Shown here one piece after another: positions 18,235-28,501 of a DNA stretch of 64,000 nt. Source of the stretch: Planctomycetota bacterium (lineage in GTDB: Bacteria; Planctomycetota; UBA1135; GCA-002686595); NCBI GenBank assembly GCA_020853575.1, contig JADYYP010000016.1:62001-126000 (forward strand). Direction: 5' to 3'. Position 1 is the stretch's first letter. Every line of letters begins with the position of its first letter. The position numbers and the translations under genes were made by a program. The notes under the pieces were generated by a model that was not told the origin of the DNA, made no database searches, and saw only the letters and a list, made by a program, of their open reading frames with translations.

Positions 18235-19783
18235 GCAACTCCGCGAGCGAGTCGAGGTCGTCGCTCAGGTCCGGGGCGCCGCGCAATTGCGCCAACGACA
18301 AGAGCTCGAAGGCCACCGACGGTTGGTTCGCGGCGCGTGCGCTTTGACCCGCATCGACGAGGGCCTGCGGCACGCGTTGGTCCTCGCGCAGGCTCTCGGC
18401 GCGCGCGATCAGTGACGCCAGATCGGGATCGAGCTCGCGCACGTCGCGGGCGAGCCGCGCGGCGTGCTCGTAGCGACCGAGCGCCAGCTCGACCACCAGA
18501 CGATCCGAGGGATAGCTCTCGAGCAGCGTCCAGGCTTGCGCAGCGAGCACGGTGGCGCCCAGGGCCAGCCCCGCGCGACCGATCCAGCGCAGTTGCCGTG
18601 TCCAGCGTTCGACCAACGAGGGATCGACGATCGAGCTGCGCAACAGCTCGACGCGCGTCTGCGTGCTGAAGTGCCGCCACGAGTGCAGCGCGCGCGATGC
18701 GGGGCCGCCGACGCGCTCGAGCGCCGCGACCATCGCCTCCATGTCGCCCGTGACCGCCACGCTGTACATGTCCGCCTCGACCTCGATGCGGCGCGAGTAC
18801 CACCCGAAGGCGAAGTACCAGACCCCCAGCGTCGCCAGCAGCAGCGCTCCGGCGGCGAGTTCGCTGTCGAGCTCGAGCCGCACCAGGGTCAGCTCCATTC
18901 CGAGGAACAGCGCCAGCGACCAGGCCACGAACACGAGCACGTGATGGCGCACGACATGGCCGATCTCGTGCGCGAACACGGCGAGCAGCTCGCGCTCGGG
19001 CAACTGCGACAAGAGCAAGTCCGTGAACATCACGATGCGACTGCCGCCGAGCCCGACCACGGCGGCGTTCGACATCTGGAAGCCCGTGTGCCACAGCACC
19101 AGCTCGCGACAGCGAAAGCCGCAGCGCGCCGCGAAGCCCTCGAGCGCGCGCCGCACCGGGCCCGCAGGAAGCGGCGAGGTCTGCCACACGCGCCGCAGCA
19201 TGCTCGGCAACAGGAGCATCGTCGCGACCACCAACACGGCCGCGAACAGCCCGCTCCACAGCGCGACGTGCTCGACGTTGGCGCGCAGCGTGTCGTTCAA
19301 TCCGATCAGCCACGAGGCGACGATCAGCAGCAGCACCGGCGCGAGCGTCGCAAGGAACATGCGCGTGTGGAAGCGGCGCTGGCGCGCCTGCTCCTCGCTG
19401 CGCATGTCCCCGAGACGCGCGCGCGCGTCGATCGCCAGCAGCGAATAGCCCACGAAGGGCGCGAGCACGAGCAGCACCGAGACGTGGGGCCAATCGAGCG
19501 CGGTCGCGTCCGGCGCGAGCACGCGCGCGATCCAACCGGCCCAACCGAAGCCGAGCACGACGACGACGAACGACAGCGCCGGCAGCCAGCCCAAGCTCGT
19601 GTAGAGGAAACCACCGAAGCGGAAGTGCCCGGCGACGAAGGCCCTCTTGGTGGCCCACGACCACAGGTGCGGCAACGTCAAGGGCACGAGCGCGGCCCAC
19701 GGCCACTCGAGACCGCTGGTCCACGCCTCGTCCGCGGCGATCAAGACCGCGAGCGCGACGAAAATCGGTGCGATGTGCCCCAT
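18215..19783 (-). CDS. M48 family membrane metalloprotease (Ste24/HtpX type)
   Basis: This 522-aa protein has several transmembrane helices in the N-terminal half. The zinc site HEIGH is in VFAHEIGHVVRHH, and the third ligand is in EVEADMYSVAVTG. A C-terminal region of about 130 residues is helical and resembles repeats without a clear family. The family degrades or processes membrane and exported proteins. The gene is isolated on its strand and starts with ATG. The last 20 bp overlap the convergent acyltransferase gene. Confidence 0.9.
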   Translation of the reverse strand: MGHIAPIFVALAVLIAADEAWTSGLEWPWAALVPLTLPHLWSWATKRAFVAGHFRFGGFLYTSLGWLPALSFVVVVLGFGWAGWIARVLAPDATALDWPHVSVLLVLAPFVGYSLLAIDARARLGDMRSEEQARQRRFHTRMFLATLAPVLLLIVASWLIGLNDTLRANVEHVALWSGLFAAVLVVATMLLLPSMLRRVWQTSPLPAGPVRRALEGFAARCGFRCRELVLWHTGFQMSNAAVVGLGGSRIVMFTDLLLSQLPERELLAVFAHEIGHVVRHHVLVFVAWSLALFLGMELTLVRLELDSELAAGALLLATLGVWYFAFGWYSRRIEVEADMYSVAVTGDMEAMVAALERVGGPASRALHSWRHFSTQTRVELLRSSIVDPSLVERWTRQLRWIGRAGLALGATVLAAQAWTLLESYPSDRLVVELALGRYEHAARLARDVRELDPDLASLIARAESLREDQRVPQALVDAGQSARAANQPSVAFELLSLAQLRGAPDLSDDLDSLAELLRTESR

Positions 19784-19955
19784 GCCGTGAGCTCCGCTTC
19801 AGGCGCGCGTCGACGCGTCCACTGGTGCTTGCATCGCCAGGTGTCGCCGCCCCGTCCCGCTGCTCGCGCGAGATTGTGGCAGCGCGGGCGCGCTCGTCGC
19901 GTTGCACATCGCGTTTGTGGGGCGTGAAACGCCGACAACAGCCTTCGGGCGTGCC

Positions 19956-20234
19956 TCAGCCGGTCAGCGCGCGCTGCAACTCGTCGCCGACCATGCGCTG
20001 GATGGTCTCGGGCGAGAGGAACGCCGGCGCCTGCACGATGTCGAGCTCGATCGCCTCCTCGAGCACCACGAACCGTGCGCGCACCGCGCCCATGAATGGA
20101 ACGGGCTTCTCCAGCGAGCCGCTCGCGCCGCCATCGCTCGACTGCACGGCGATCCCGTGCTTGCGCGTGAGCGACTCGAAGCGTTGGCGCGCGGCCTCGC
20201 GACCGAGCGCATGTTCGACGCGGATCTTGGTCAC
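19956..20234 (-). CDS. Polyhydroxyalkanoic acid system (PHA granule-region) family protein
   Basis: This small 92-aa protein begins VTKIRVEHALGREAARQRFE and ends near SPETIQRMVGDELQRAL, which fits the small PHA_gran_rgn family. Biochemical evidence for a role in PHA granules is thin. The GTG start is fixed by a strong AAGGAG 10 bases upstream and by GTGA overlap with the dapF stop. It is the third gene of the rnhC-dapF operon. No PHA synthase is present in the window. Confidence 0.78.
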   Translation of the reverse strand: MTKIRVEHALGREAARQRFESLTRKHGIAVQSSDGGASGSLEKPVPFMGAVRARFVVLEEAIELDIVQAPAFLSPETIQRMVGDELQRALTG

Positions 20235-21055
20235 CTTGAACTGGCTCCTTCGAGGGCGATCTCGCCGCTCCACAGGTCCTCGCACGGGCCGCTGAGCACG
20301 ACCTCGCCGTTCTCGCCCCAATCGACGGTCAAGCGCCCTCCGGGCAACTCGACGTCGACGGGCAAGCTCACCTTGCCTTCCAGCGCCGCGGCCACGGCCG
20401 TCGCGCACGCGCCGGTGCCGCAGGCCGCGGTCTCGCCGACTCCGCGTTCCCACACCCGCAGGAACAGCCGTTCGTTGCGCATGGCCGCGAACTCGACGTT
20501 GGTGCGCGCGGGAAAACGCGGATGGAACTCGAGCTCGCGTCCGAGCTCGCTGACCGGCGACGTGCGTTCGTCGTCCACGAACAGGACGCAATGCGGATTG
20601 CCCATGTCGACCAAGGTCGCGAGCACCGCTCCGCGCGACGTCACCAAGCGCACGTCGCGTTCGAGCCCGCGCGGCACACCCATGCGCGCGCGAGCCGCGA
20701 CCACCACGCCCGCGCGGTCACGCACCAGCTCGACCCCGCGTACACCGGCGTCGGTCTCCACCTCGAGCTGGTCGCGGTGCGTGAAGCCCTGCTCGCGCGC
20801 GAACTTCGCCACCAAGCGCAGACCGTTCCCGCAGGCCTCCGGACTCGAGCCATCGGCGTTGTAGATCTTCATGCGGCAATCGGCGCCCGCGCTGCGCGTG
20901 ACCACCAACATGCCGTCGAGCGCGGGCAGCTCGCCGCGCCATCCGCGCGCGCACAGCCGGCGCGCCACACCGGCGACATCGGCCGGCAGCGTTTCCGTGG
21001 TTCCGTCGACGACGGCGAACGTGTTTCCCGCGCCCGCCAGCACTCGAAGCTTCAT
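20231..21055 (-). CDS. dapF: Diaminopimelate epimerase
   Basis: The 274-aa enzyme interconverts LL- and meso-diaminopimelate, for lysine and peptidoglycan cross-links. Both catalytic cysteines are visible: SPEACGNGLR in the N-terminal half and AACGTGACATAVAA in the C-terminal half. The N terminus (KLRVLAGAGNTFAVVDG) replaces the usual K(M)HGxGNDF with AGAGNTF. It overlaps rnhC by ATGA and the PHA-family gene by GTGA. With murJ, it indicates a meso-DAP peptidoglycan. Confidence 0.95.
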   Translation of the reverse strand: MKLRVLAGAGNTFAVVDGTTETLPADVAGVARRLCARGWRGELPALDGMLVVTRSAGADCRMKIYNADGSSPEACGNGLRLVAKFAREQGFTHRDQLEVETDAGVRGVELVRDRAGVVVAARARMGVPRGLERDVRLVTSRGAVLATLVDMGNPHCVLFVDDERTSPVSELGRELEFHPRFPARTNVEFAAMRNERLFLRVWERGVGETAACGTGACATAVAAALEGKVSLPVDVELPGGRLTVDWGENGEVVLSGPCEDLWSGEIALEGASSR

Positions 21056-21957
21056 CGTTTCCCGTTCCGCGCGAGCTTCTGGGTGTTCTTGAAATGCAGT
21101 TTGGCGACGGATCCGAGCTTGTCGATCCCGTGCAGCGCAACGAAGGCCCGCGCGGCGCGGTCGACCGGCTCGCCGGCTCCCTTGGCGAGATCGACGGCGA
21201 AGCTCTCCGAGAGCTCGTGCAGCGCGATCAAGAATTGCTCGCGCGCGATCACGCTGGCGGCGGCCACGGCCAGGAGCTCCTCGGCGCGCGGACGCTGCTC
21301 GAGGCGCACGCTCAGATGCGCCAGCGCATTGTCGAGCAGGCTGGCATTGCCGAATTGATCGACGATCACGTGCATCCCGGGCGTGGCGAGCCGCCCGATC
21401 GCCTCGGCGTGCAGGCGCGCCAACATCGGGTTCAGATTGCCCACGCGGGCGTGCTCGGCGTTGTACGACGGCGGGTCGAGGCGCGCGACCGCGAACGGAA
21501 CCTTGGCACGCAGCGCACCACCGACGCGCAACACGGCTTCGTCGCTCATCGACTTGCAGTCGCGCACTTCGCCGCCCTCCAGCCGCTTGGAGAGCTCGGG
21601 CTCGAGGCGCACGGCCGCCACGACCAGCGGCCCGAAGTAGTCGCCCTTGCCCGACTCGTCGCTGCCCACCACGGTTTCCGCGGCCCCGCGCGGCAGGTCG
21701 CTCGCAGCAGGCTTCGCGGCGCGGCTCGCCGGGGCGGCGCCGTCGTGCTCGACGAAGGCCAGCACGAACGCCTCGGGATCCTCGCCCTGGATCACCAGCT
21801 TGCCCGAGGTGTAGTGCGTCGCGACCACGCCCGCGCCCTTGGCCGAAAACAGCGCGTGCGGCGCCGAGCGAAACTCGAACGCGGCCGACGTGAGCCGCCG
21901 CTGTACCTCGCGCGCGCGTTCGTTGGAGAGCTGGAGGACGAGGGTCTTCTGCGCCAC
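21052..21957 (-). CDS. rnhC: Ribonuclease HIII
   Basis: The 301-aa endonuclease cleaves RNA in RNA-DNA hybrids. The RNase HIII signature DESGKGDYFGPLVVAA gives the catalytic DE pair at about residue 99, and later acidic residues occur in VIVDQFGN. The N-terminal 80 residues form the TBP-like substrate-binding domain typical of HIII rather than HII. The start is GTG. The stop overlaps the dapF start (ATGA), so this is the first gene of a three-gene operon. Confidence 0.94.
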   Translation of the reverse strand: MAQKTLVLQLSNERAREVQRRLTSAAFEFRSAPHALFSAKGAGVVATHYTSGKLVIQGEDPEAFVLAFVEHDGAAPASRAAKPAASDLPRGAAETVVGSDESGKGDYFGPLVVAAVRLEPELSKRLEGGEVRDCKSMSDEAVLRVGGALRAKVPFAVARLDPPSYNAEHARVGNLNPMLARLHAEAIGRLATPGMHVIVDQFGNASLLDNALAHLSVRLEQRPRAEELLAVAAASVIAREQFLIALHELSESFAVDLAKGAGEPVDRAARAFVALHGIDKLGSVAKLHFKNTQKLARNGKR

Positions 21958-22046
21958 GCGGCGATTGTGTCACCGGCAGGTGAGCATCGGAAGCGCGGCC
22001 CGCGGCGCGGCTCGTCAGCGCCGAGCGCCGACGCTAGTTTGAGCGC

Positions 22047-22397
22047 GTGAGGACGCCCCCCGACTCGTTCGACACGCAGTTGAGCGTTCAGGAGCTCGAT
22101 CCGGCGCGGCCACGGCTGCTCGAGACGCCCTGGGGACCGATGGCCTTGTTCATCGACGCGGGAGAGGTGCTGTGCGTGCAGGCGTTCTGCCCACACCTCG
22201 AGGGGCCGTTGTTCCAGGGCTCGGTCGCCGGCGGCGCGGTCAGTTGCCCGTGGCACTACTGGCGGTTCGACCTGCGCAGCGGCCGGCGCATCGGGCTCGT
22301 CGGCGCCGTGCTGCCGGGTAGCGACACGCTGCGACGCTGTCGCGTGAGCTTCGATCCGCGCGGCGCGATCGTTCTGCACGCGCCCTCGCTTTCCTAA
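22047..22397 (+). CDS. Rieske-type [2Fe-2S] ferredoxin
   Basis: The 116-aa soluble protein has the two Rieske cluster boxes CPHLEG and CPWHYWRFDL (C-x-H ... C-x2-H). It has no membrane anchor or signal peptide, so it resembles the electron-carrier ferredoxins of oxygenases or NirD-like subunits rather than cytochrome bc subunits. A GTG start at 22047 is used. It lies 57 bp upstream of the CBS gene on the same strand. Confidence 0.9.
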   Translation: MRTPPDSFDTQLSVQELDPARPRLLETPWGPMALFIDAGEVLCVQAFCPHLEGPLFQGSVAGGAVSCPWHYWRFDLRSGRRIGLVGAVLPGSDTLRRCRVSFDPRGAIVLHAPSLS

Positions 22398-22454
22398 GAT
22401 CAGCGGTCCAAGTCCGCGTCCCGCATCCCTCGCACCCCCACTCCAGGAGCCCCA

Positions 22455-23819
<1,365 letters not shown>

Positions 23820-23878
23820 GCCCACGCGCGTGCTGCGTCCCGGCCGGGCGCCGGGACGTGGCACGAGCTCCCCTTGCC

Positions 23879-24184
23879 ATGGACCTGGCCGTACTCGAAC
23901 CGGAGACCGACACGCGCGCGAAGACGCGCCTGGCGCCGCAGTGGAAGGTGATCCTCCACAACGACGACGTGACCACCTTCGAGTTCGTGATCGAGCTGCT
24001 GCGCACGCTCTTCAAGAAGTCGCAGATCGAATCGGTGCGACTGACCTACGAAGTGCACGAGAAGGGGCTGGCGATCGTGGCCATCACCAACTTCGAGCAC
24101 GCCGAGCTCTACTGCGACCAAGTCAAGTCTCTAGCGCGAGCGCGGAGCTTCCCGTTGGTGGCGACGATGGAGCCCGCGGACTGA
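23879..24184 (+). CDS. clpS: ATP-dependent Clp protease adaptor ClpS
   Basis: This 101-aa adaptor delivers N-degron substrates to the ClpA/ClpC chaperone. The family core is clear: WKVILHNDDVTTFEFVIELL, then VHEKGLAIVA and an E-H-AE-L-Y-C-D helix. The acidic NDD and following hydrophobic residues form the N-end-rule pocket. Its partner ClpA is not in the window. The ATG follows the CBS stop by 59 bp. An earlier GTG in frame would add a few residues. Confidence 0.93.
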   Translation: MDLAVLEPETDTRAKTRLAPQWKVILHNDDVTTFEFVIELLRTLFKKSQIESVRLTYEVHEKGLAIVAITNFEHAELYCDQVKSLARARSFPLVATMEPAD

Positions 24185-24199
24185 GCCGCGCACGCGCGC

Positions 24200-25090
24200 T
24201 CAGGCCTTGTGGAGCTTGCGCCGCGTCGCGATCCAGCCCGCCGCGAGGATCGCCGAGCCACCCGCGAAGGTCGTCCACGGCGGAAGCGGATCGCCGGCGA
24301 TGGTCCACGCCAGCAGCAGCGTGAACACGACCTCGGCCAAGGCGGACACGGCGGTCGAGACCGCGCTCCCGTAGCGATACGCGCTGGTGATCGAGAGCTG
24401 GCCGAGCGTGCCGAGCAGCGCCGAGCCGCCGACCAGCGCCGCGTCGCGCGCGCTCCACGCGAAACCGAGCTGGCTCCAACGCCAAACGACGATCGGCGCC
24501 GTGACCACGGTGATGAAGACCATGAAGAACATGACCACCGTCAGCGGATGGTCGGTAGCGGTCAACTTGCGCACCGAGAGCAGCGCCAGCGCCGCGAACA
24601 GCCCGGCTCCCGCCGCCAGCGCCGTGGCCCACGTTGCGCCCGACCCCGAAGGACCGAGCGCGAGCAGCGTTCCGACCAGCCCCACGCCAACGGCGAGCTT
24701 CGCGCGACGATCGGGCCACTCGCCCAGGAAGGGACCGGCGAACAGCAGCATCCACACCGGCGCCGCGTGACGCAGGAACGACACCATCGAGAGTGATGCT
24801 CCGCCCTCGTGCATGGCCACGAACTGGCTCGCGATCGAGGCGAATCCGAAGCTCGCGCGCATCAAATTGAGCTTCCACGAGCCCCAGCGCGCGCTGCGAC
24901 CCGCATGGCGCAGCAGCGCGAAGCACAGCACGGCGCCGAGCACGCTGCGCGCGAACAACACCTCGAAGCTCGAGACCGTTGGGCTGGTCAGCTTCACGCA
25001 CACGTACATCGCGGCGAACGACGCGCTCCCACACAGGACGAGCACCCTGGACTTGCGGGCGTCGTCGCGCTCGACCGCCGCGTTCAGCAA
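24200..25090 (-). CDS. EamA/DMT superfamily transporter
   Basis: About 296 residues with ten hydrophobic helices in two repeated halves, the EamA arrangement. The repeat halves are seen at SPTVSSFEVLFARSVLGAVLCF and AYRYGSAVSTAVSALAEVVFTLLLAW. These carriers export metabolites such as amino acids; the substrate is unknown. The start is uncertain: a TTG at 25090 overlaps the upstream HAD stop by 7 bp and is preferred over a TTG at 25192 that would run deep into that gene. Confidence 0.85.
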   Translation of the reverse strand: MLNAAVERDDARKSRVLVLCGSASFAAMYVCVKLTSPTVSSFEVLFARSVLGAVLCFALLRHAGRSARWGSWKLNLMRASFGFASIASQFVAMHEGGASLSMVSFLRHAAPVWMLLFAGPFLGEWPDRRAKLAVGVGLVGTLLALGPSGSGATWATALAAGAGLFAALALLSVRKLTATDHPLTVVMFFMVFITVVTAPIVVWRWSQLGFAWSARDAALVGGSALLGTLGQLSITSAYRYGSAVSTAVSALAEVVFTLLLAWTIAGDPLPPWTTFAGGSAILAAGWIATRRKLHKA

Positions 25091-25764
25091 CGCAGCGTCT
25101 CGCACAGCTCGTTCAACGACTCGACCACCAATTGCGGAACGGAGTCGGAGCGCACGGGCTCGTGCTCGCGGTTGACCCAGGCGACGTTCCAACCCAACGC
25201 AAGCGCCGGCCGGACGTCGTGGAACAGGCTGGCCGCCACGTGCAAGACACGCGACTTGTCGCGCCGGCCGCGTTCGAGAGCAGCATCGAAATGCGCGCGA
25301 GCGGGTTTGTACGAGCGCAGCTGCTCGGCCGTCACGAAGAAGTCGACCTCGACGTCGATCGCCGCCAAGCTCGCCTGCAACACGCGCGTCTCGACGTTCG
25401 AGAGCACCGCCAGTTGATACAGCGCTCCGAGCCGGCGCAGCGCCGCACGCGTCTCCTCGAACGGGGGCCAGCTCGCCATGCTGTCGACGAAGCGGCGCAC
25501 CTCCGCCTCGCTCGGCTCGCGCTGCTGCTGCGCGGCGGCTGCGCGCAGGCTCTCTCCGAGCTTGACGCCGTAGGGAGCGTAGCCCCGCAGCACTTGCTGC
25601 TGGTCGTGCTCGTCGCGATCGCGCACGAGTCGCTCGAGGTCACAACCGTGCAGGCTGGCGATCTGCCCCACGGCGGCGCGCACACCCGCGTGCCAGTCGA
25701 TCAACGTGCCGTAGCAATCGAAGTTCAGCAGCTCGAGGCGACTGCGATCTAGCGCACTGAACAC
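25084..25764 (-). CDS. HAD-family hydrolase, haloacid-dehalogenase type II-like
   Basis: This 226-aa enzyme has the HAD nucleophile in NFDCYGTLID (D-x-Y-GTL, typical of the type II dehalogenase branch), the motif II serine in LSNVET, the motif III lysine in YKPARAHF and an acidic end region HVAASLFHDVRPA. It may act on a phosphorylated or halogenated small molecule; the substrate is unknown. The start is GTG, and the stop overlaps the following transporter start. Confidence 0.85.
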   Translation of the reverse strand: MFSALDRSRLELLNFDCYGTLIDWHAGVRAAVGQIASLHGCDLERLVRDRDEHDQQQVLRGYAPYGVKLGESLRAAAAQQQREPSEAEVRRFVDSMASWPPFEETRAALRRLGALYQLAVLSNVETRVLQASLAAIDVEVDFFVTAEQLRSYKPARAHFDAALERGRRDKSRVLHVAASLFHDVRPALALGWNVAWVNREHEPVRSDSVPQLVVESLNELCETLRC

Positions 25765-25824
25765 GTCGCCACCTCCGGCTCGGCGCCGTCACCCCGCACT
25801 GCCTGCTCGATGCTCATGCGGGCT

Positions 25825-26886
25825 TCACTTCGCGACCCCGAACCAACCGCGCTCCGAAAGCCCCTGCAAAACGCCGCGTGCGACCAAGGCGTATCCGTCG
25901 GCGTTGGGGTGATAGCGATCACCGCGGTTGAACAGGCGCTTCATGGGAGTCGCGCTGCGCGCCTCGGCGCGGAACGACTCGACCAAGTCCAGATAGGCGA
26001 TGCCCAGCGGCTCCGCGATCGAGCGCGCGCCGTCGAGCGGTGCATGCGAGTACTCCTCGAGGTACACCTGGCTCTCGTAGGGAAAGAGGAACATCGCGAC
26101 GCGCGCGCCGATCGTCGAGCATTCCTCCACGACCTCGCGCAACCGCTGGCCCTCCTCGAGCAGCACCTCCGGCGCCGTCGTCTGCGCGTCTCCAATGCTG
26201 CGCGCCACGTCCTCGACGCGCTGCAAGTCGCGCTCGCGGTTCATGTCGTAGTAGAACGAACGCAACCAACGGAACGAGGCCAGGCGACTGAGTTGCTCGC
26301 GCAACTCGTAGGGCACGTTGGAGCGCAAGTTCGAGCCACCCTGGAACACCTGGGCGTCGACCTTCTTCACGACGTTGGGGAAGTCGTTGATGTTGTAGCC
26401 GATCACGACCAGGTGGGGCCGCACCTCGAGCGCCTGCGTGCGCAGCACCTCGAGGTAGTCGCGGCCCGAATAACCGTTCACGCCGAGGTTCGCGACACGC
26501 ACCGTGCGCGCGGAGCCGAGTTCGCGTTGGAGCAGCGCCTCGAACTGCCGCGGCCAACTTTCGCTCTCCTCGACCGCCTTGCCGAAGGTGCACGAGTCGC
26601 CGATGGCGACGACACGGAACTCCTCGGGCGCGAAGCTGGGCTCGTACTCGGGCCCGCGCCATCCACGCTTGTTGATCCCGTAGAACGAGCCGTCCCATTG
26701 CGCCCGCGCGCGCTTGCGATGCACGTGCGGTAGCGTCGTGGTCTTCTCGTAGGGAGATTGGTCGAACCACTGCATCGGGCCAGGCTCCGCCGCGCGCGCC
26801 ACCAACTCCACGACGAGCGTGAAGAGGCAGAGTGCGAAGCACATCACGGCGAGCTTGCGGCAGATCCGAGCCATGGCGACACGCAT
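25825..26886 (-). CDS. Membrane-anchored SGNH/GDSL hydrolase-like protein
   Basis: About 353 aa with an N-terminal signal anchor (LAVMCFALCLFTLVVELVA). SGNH blocks are complete: block I VVAIGDSCTFG with the serine nucleophile, block II around NLGVNGYSG, block III VIGYNINDF, and block V DRYHPNADGYALV with Asp and His. The esterase is probably periplasmic, acting on an acylated glycan or lipid. ATG codons at 26886 and 26874 are the best starts; a longer frame begins with TTG at 26913. No ribosome-binding site decides among them. Confidence 0.8.
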   Translation of the reverse strand: MRVAMARICRKLAVMCFALCLFTLVVELVARAAEPGPMQWFDQSPYEKTTTLPHVHRKRARAQWDGSFYGINKRGWRGPEYEPSFAPEEFRVVAIGDSCTFGKAVEESESWPRQFEALLQRELGSARTVRVANLGVNGYSGRDYLEVLRTQALEVRPHLVVIGYNINDFPNVVKKVDAQVFQGGSNLRSNVPYELREQLSRLASFRWLRSFYYDMNRERDLQRVEDVARSIGDAQTTAPEVLLEEGQRLREVVEECSTIGARVAMFLFPYESQVYLEEYSHAPLDGARSIAEPLGIAYLDLVESFRAEARSATPMKRLFNRGDRYHPNADGYALVARGVLQGLSERGWFGVAK

Positions 26887-26926
26887 TGCACCGCGCGCAC
26901 AGCAGCGCGACAAGCAGCAGTCGCGA

Positions 26927-27811
26927 TCAGAAGAGCTCTTGCTGTCCGGCGTGGCGGGCGCACGCCTGCAACCGTGGATAGGCGTGGACCAGCTCCGCCG
27001 GCGCGAGCGTCGCGTGGCCTCGCAACTTGGCGATCAATTCGAGCGCGTTGACCATCGCCTTGCCCGTGAAGTGGTTGTTGGTGACGACGAAAGTCTCGTC
27101 GTGCTCCGCCGCGATGCGTTGCGTGCGCTGCGCCAGCTCACCGATCTCGCGCTCCGAGTACAGGTAGTCGTATTTCTGGTCGCGGCCAGCGCGCGCATCG
27201 AACCAAGCGCTCGCATTGCGCCCGTGGAGCCGCAGGTAGCCGATCGGTCCGTCGCTGGGGAACCAGGTCGGCGGGTGGTTCCACGCCGCGGGCAGGTCGA
27301 TGTGGGCGACGGAGTATCCCAGTCCGCGCAGCGCGCTGAGCGCCGGAGGGGTGAACCACGATGCGTGCCGCACTTCGGCGATCAAGCGCTGCTGGTGAAG
27401 CGCGCGTCGGATCGCGCCCAGGCGCCGCAGTTCGGCTCCACCGTGCTGGAAGGTCACCGGAAACTGCGCCAGCAGGGCCTTGAGCCGGCCAGAGCTCGTG
27501 AGCGGCGCGAGTGCCGCCTCGAAGGCCTGCGCCAGGCGCTGGGCGTGGCTCTCGTCGCTCGGCCAGGGTCCGTGCGTGAAGTCGCGGTGCAGCTTGGCGG
27601 TGAACACGAACTCGGGCCGCCCTTCGAGCACGCGCGTCCACGCCACGACATGCTGCTCGGCGGGCAACGCGTAGAACGTGCTGTTGATCTCGACGCAGTC
27701 GACGAAGTGCGCAAGGTGCCGCAGCGGATGGAAGGCTGCCCCCCTGTGCCGCGGATACACGATGCCTTCCCAGTCGGGGTAGGACCAACCAGCGGGGCCG
27801 ACGCGGATCAA
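26927..27811 (-). CDS. DUF72 (YecE-like) family protein
   Basis: A TIM-barrel-like protein of 294 aa. Family marks are VGPAGWSYPDWEG at the N terminus, VEINSTFYALP, FVFTAKLHRDFTH, AEVRHASW and VVTNNHFTGKAMVNAL. Its biochemical role is unknown. The TTG start at 27811 shares bases with the upstream stop (TTGA) and has GGAG 8 bases upstream, so it is well supported. It is coupled to the acyltransferase gene. Confidence 0.88.
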   Translation of the reverse strand: MIRVGPAGWSYPDWEGIVYPRHRGAAFHPLRHLAHFVDCVEINSTFYALPAEQHVVAWTRVLEGRPEFVFTAKLHRDFTHGPWPSDESHAQRLAQAFEAALAPLTSSGRLKALLAQFPVTFQHGGAELRRLGAIRRALHQQRLIAEVRHASWFTPPALSALRGLGYSVAHIDLPAAWNHPPTWFPSDGPIGYLRLHGRNASAWFDARAGRDQKYDYLYSEREIGELAQRTQRIAAEHDETFVVTNNHFTGKAMVNALELIAKLRGHATLAPAELVHAYPRLQACARHAGQQELF

Positions 27812-28494
27812 AAGTCGGGCTCCACGCCCAAGCGGGCGAAGCTCTCGCGCTCGAGCGCGAGCAACGCCGCGCGGATCTCCTCGGTCTTGCGTGCGAGCTC
27901 TTCCTCGCCCCCCGTGCGCGCGACGTGGATCGGAGCTCCGTAGGTCAGCGCGATGCGTGCCCCGACTTTGGGGATCGTGAAACGGTCCCAGCTCCCCAGG
28001 TGCCAAGCGCGATCGACTGCGTTGCCGAACGGGATCACTGGACGGCCCGTGGCACGCGCCATCCACGCCAAGCCGGGGTTCATCGAGTGCATCGGTCCAC
28101 GCGGGCCGTCGGGCGTGATCACGACCACCGCGCCGGTGTCGAGCAGTGCCAACATCTCTCGCAGCGCGCGCGCACCGCCGCGGCTCGAGGAGCCGCGCAC
28201 CACCTTGAACCCGAAACGCTGCAGCATGCCCTCGGACAGATCGCCGTCCTCGCTCGGGCTGACGAGCACGTTCCAGCCACAGTTCCGAAAGGCCTCGACG
28301 GGAACGATCATGCGACCGTGCCACATCGCGATCAGGAAGCCGTTGCCGGCGAGCGCGGCGTCGAGGTGACCGAGCCCGGCGATGTCCTTCTTCCACGTGC
28401 CCGAGAGCCACGTGAGCGCTTGCGGACCGACGCTGCGCAGCAACACACCGCCGAGACGTCGACGCGCGCGCTTGAACGTCCGTCGCGCGTTCAC
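27808..28494 (-). CDS. Lysophospholipid acyltransferase-like protein (DUF374)
   Basis: This 228-aa protein belongs to the LPLAT group related to lipid A acyltransferases. It shows the DUF374 features: AMWHGRM in place of the usual HX4D surroundings, VLVSPSEDGD, VVRGSSSRGG and ITPDGPRGP. It probably transfers an acyl chain to a lipid or LPS precursor at the inner membrane. The GTG start follows the upstream gene by 7 bp, and the stop overlaps the DUF72 start. Confidence 0.88.
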   Translation of the reverse strand: MNARRTFKRARRRLGGVLLRSVGPQALTWLSGTWKKDIAGLGHLDAALAGNGFLIAMWHGRMIVPVEAFRNCGWNVLVSPSEDGDLSEGMLQRFGFKVVRGSSSRGGARALREMLALLDTGAVVVITPDGPRGPMHSMNPGLAWMARATGRPVIPFGNAVDRAWHLGSWDRFTIPKVGARIALTYGAPIHVARTGGEEELARKTEEIRAALLALERESFARLGVEPDF

Positions 28495-28501
28495 TTCGAA
28501 C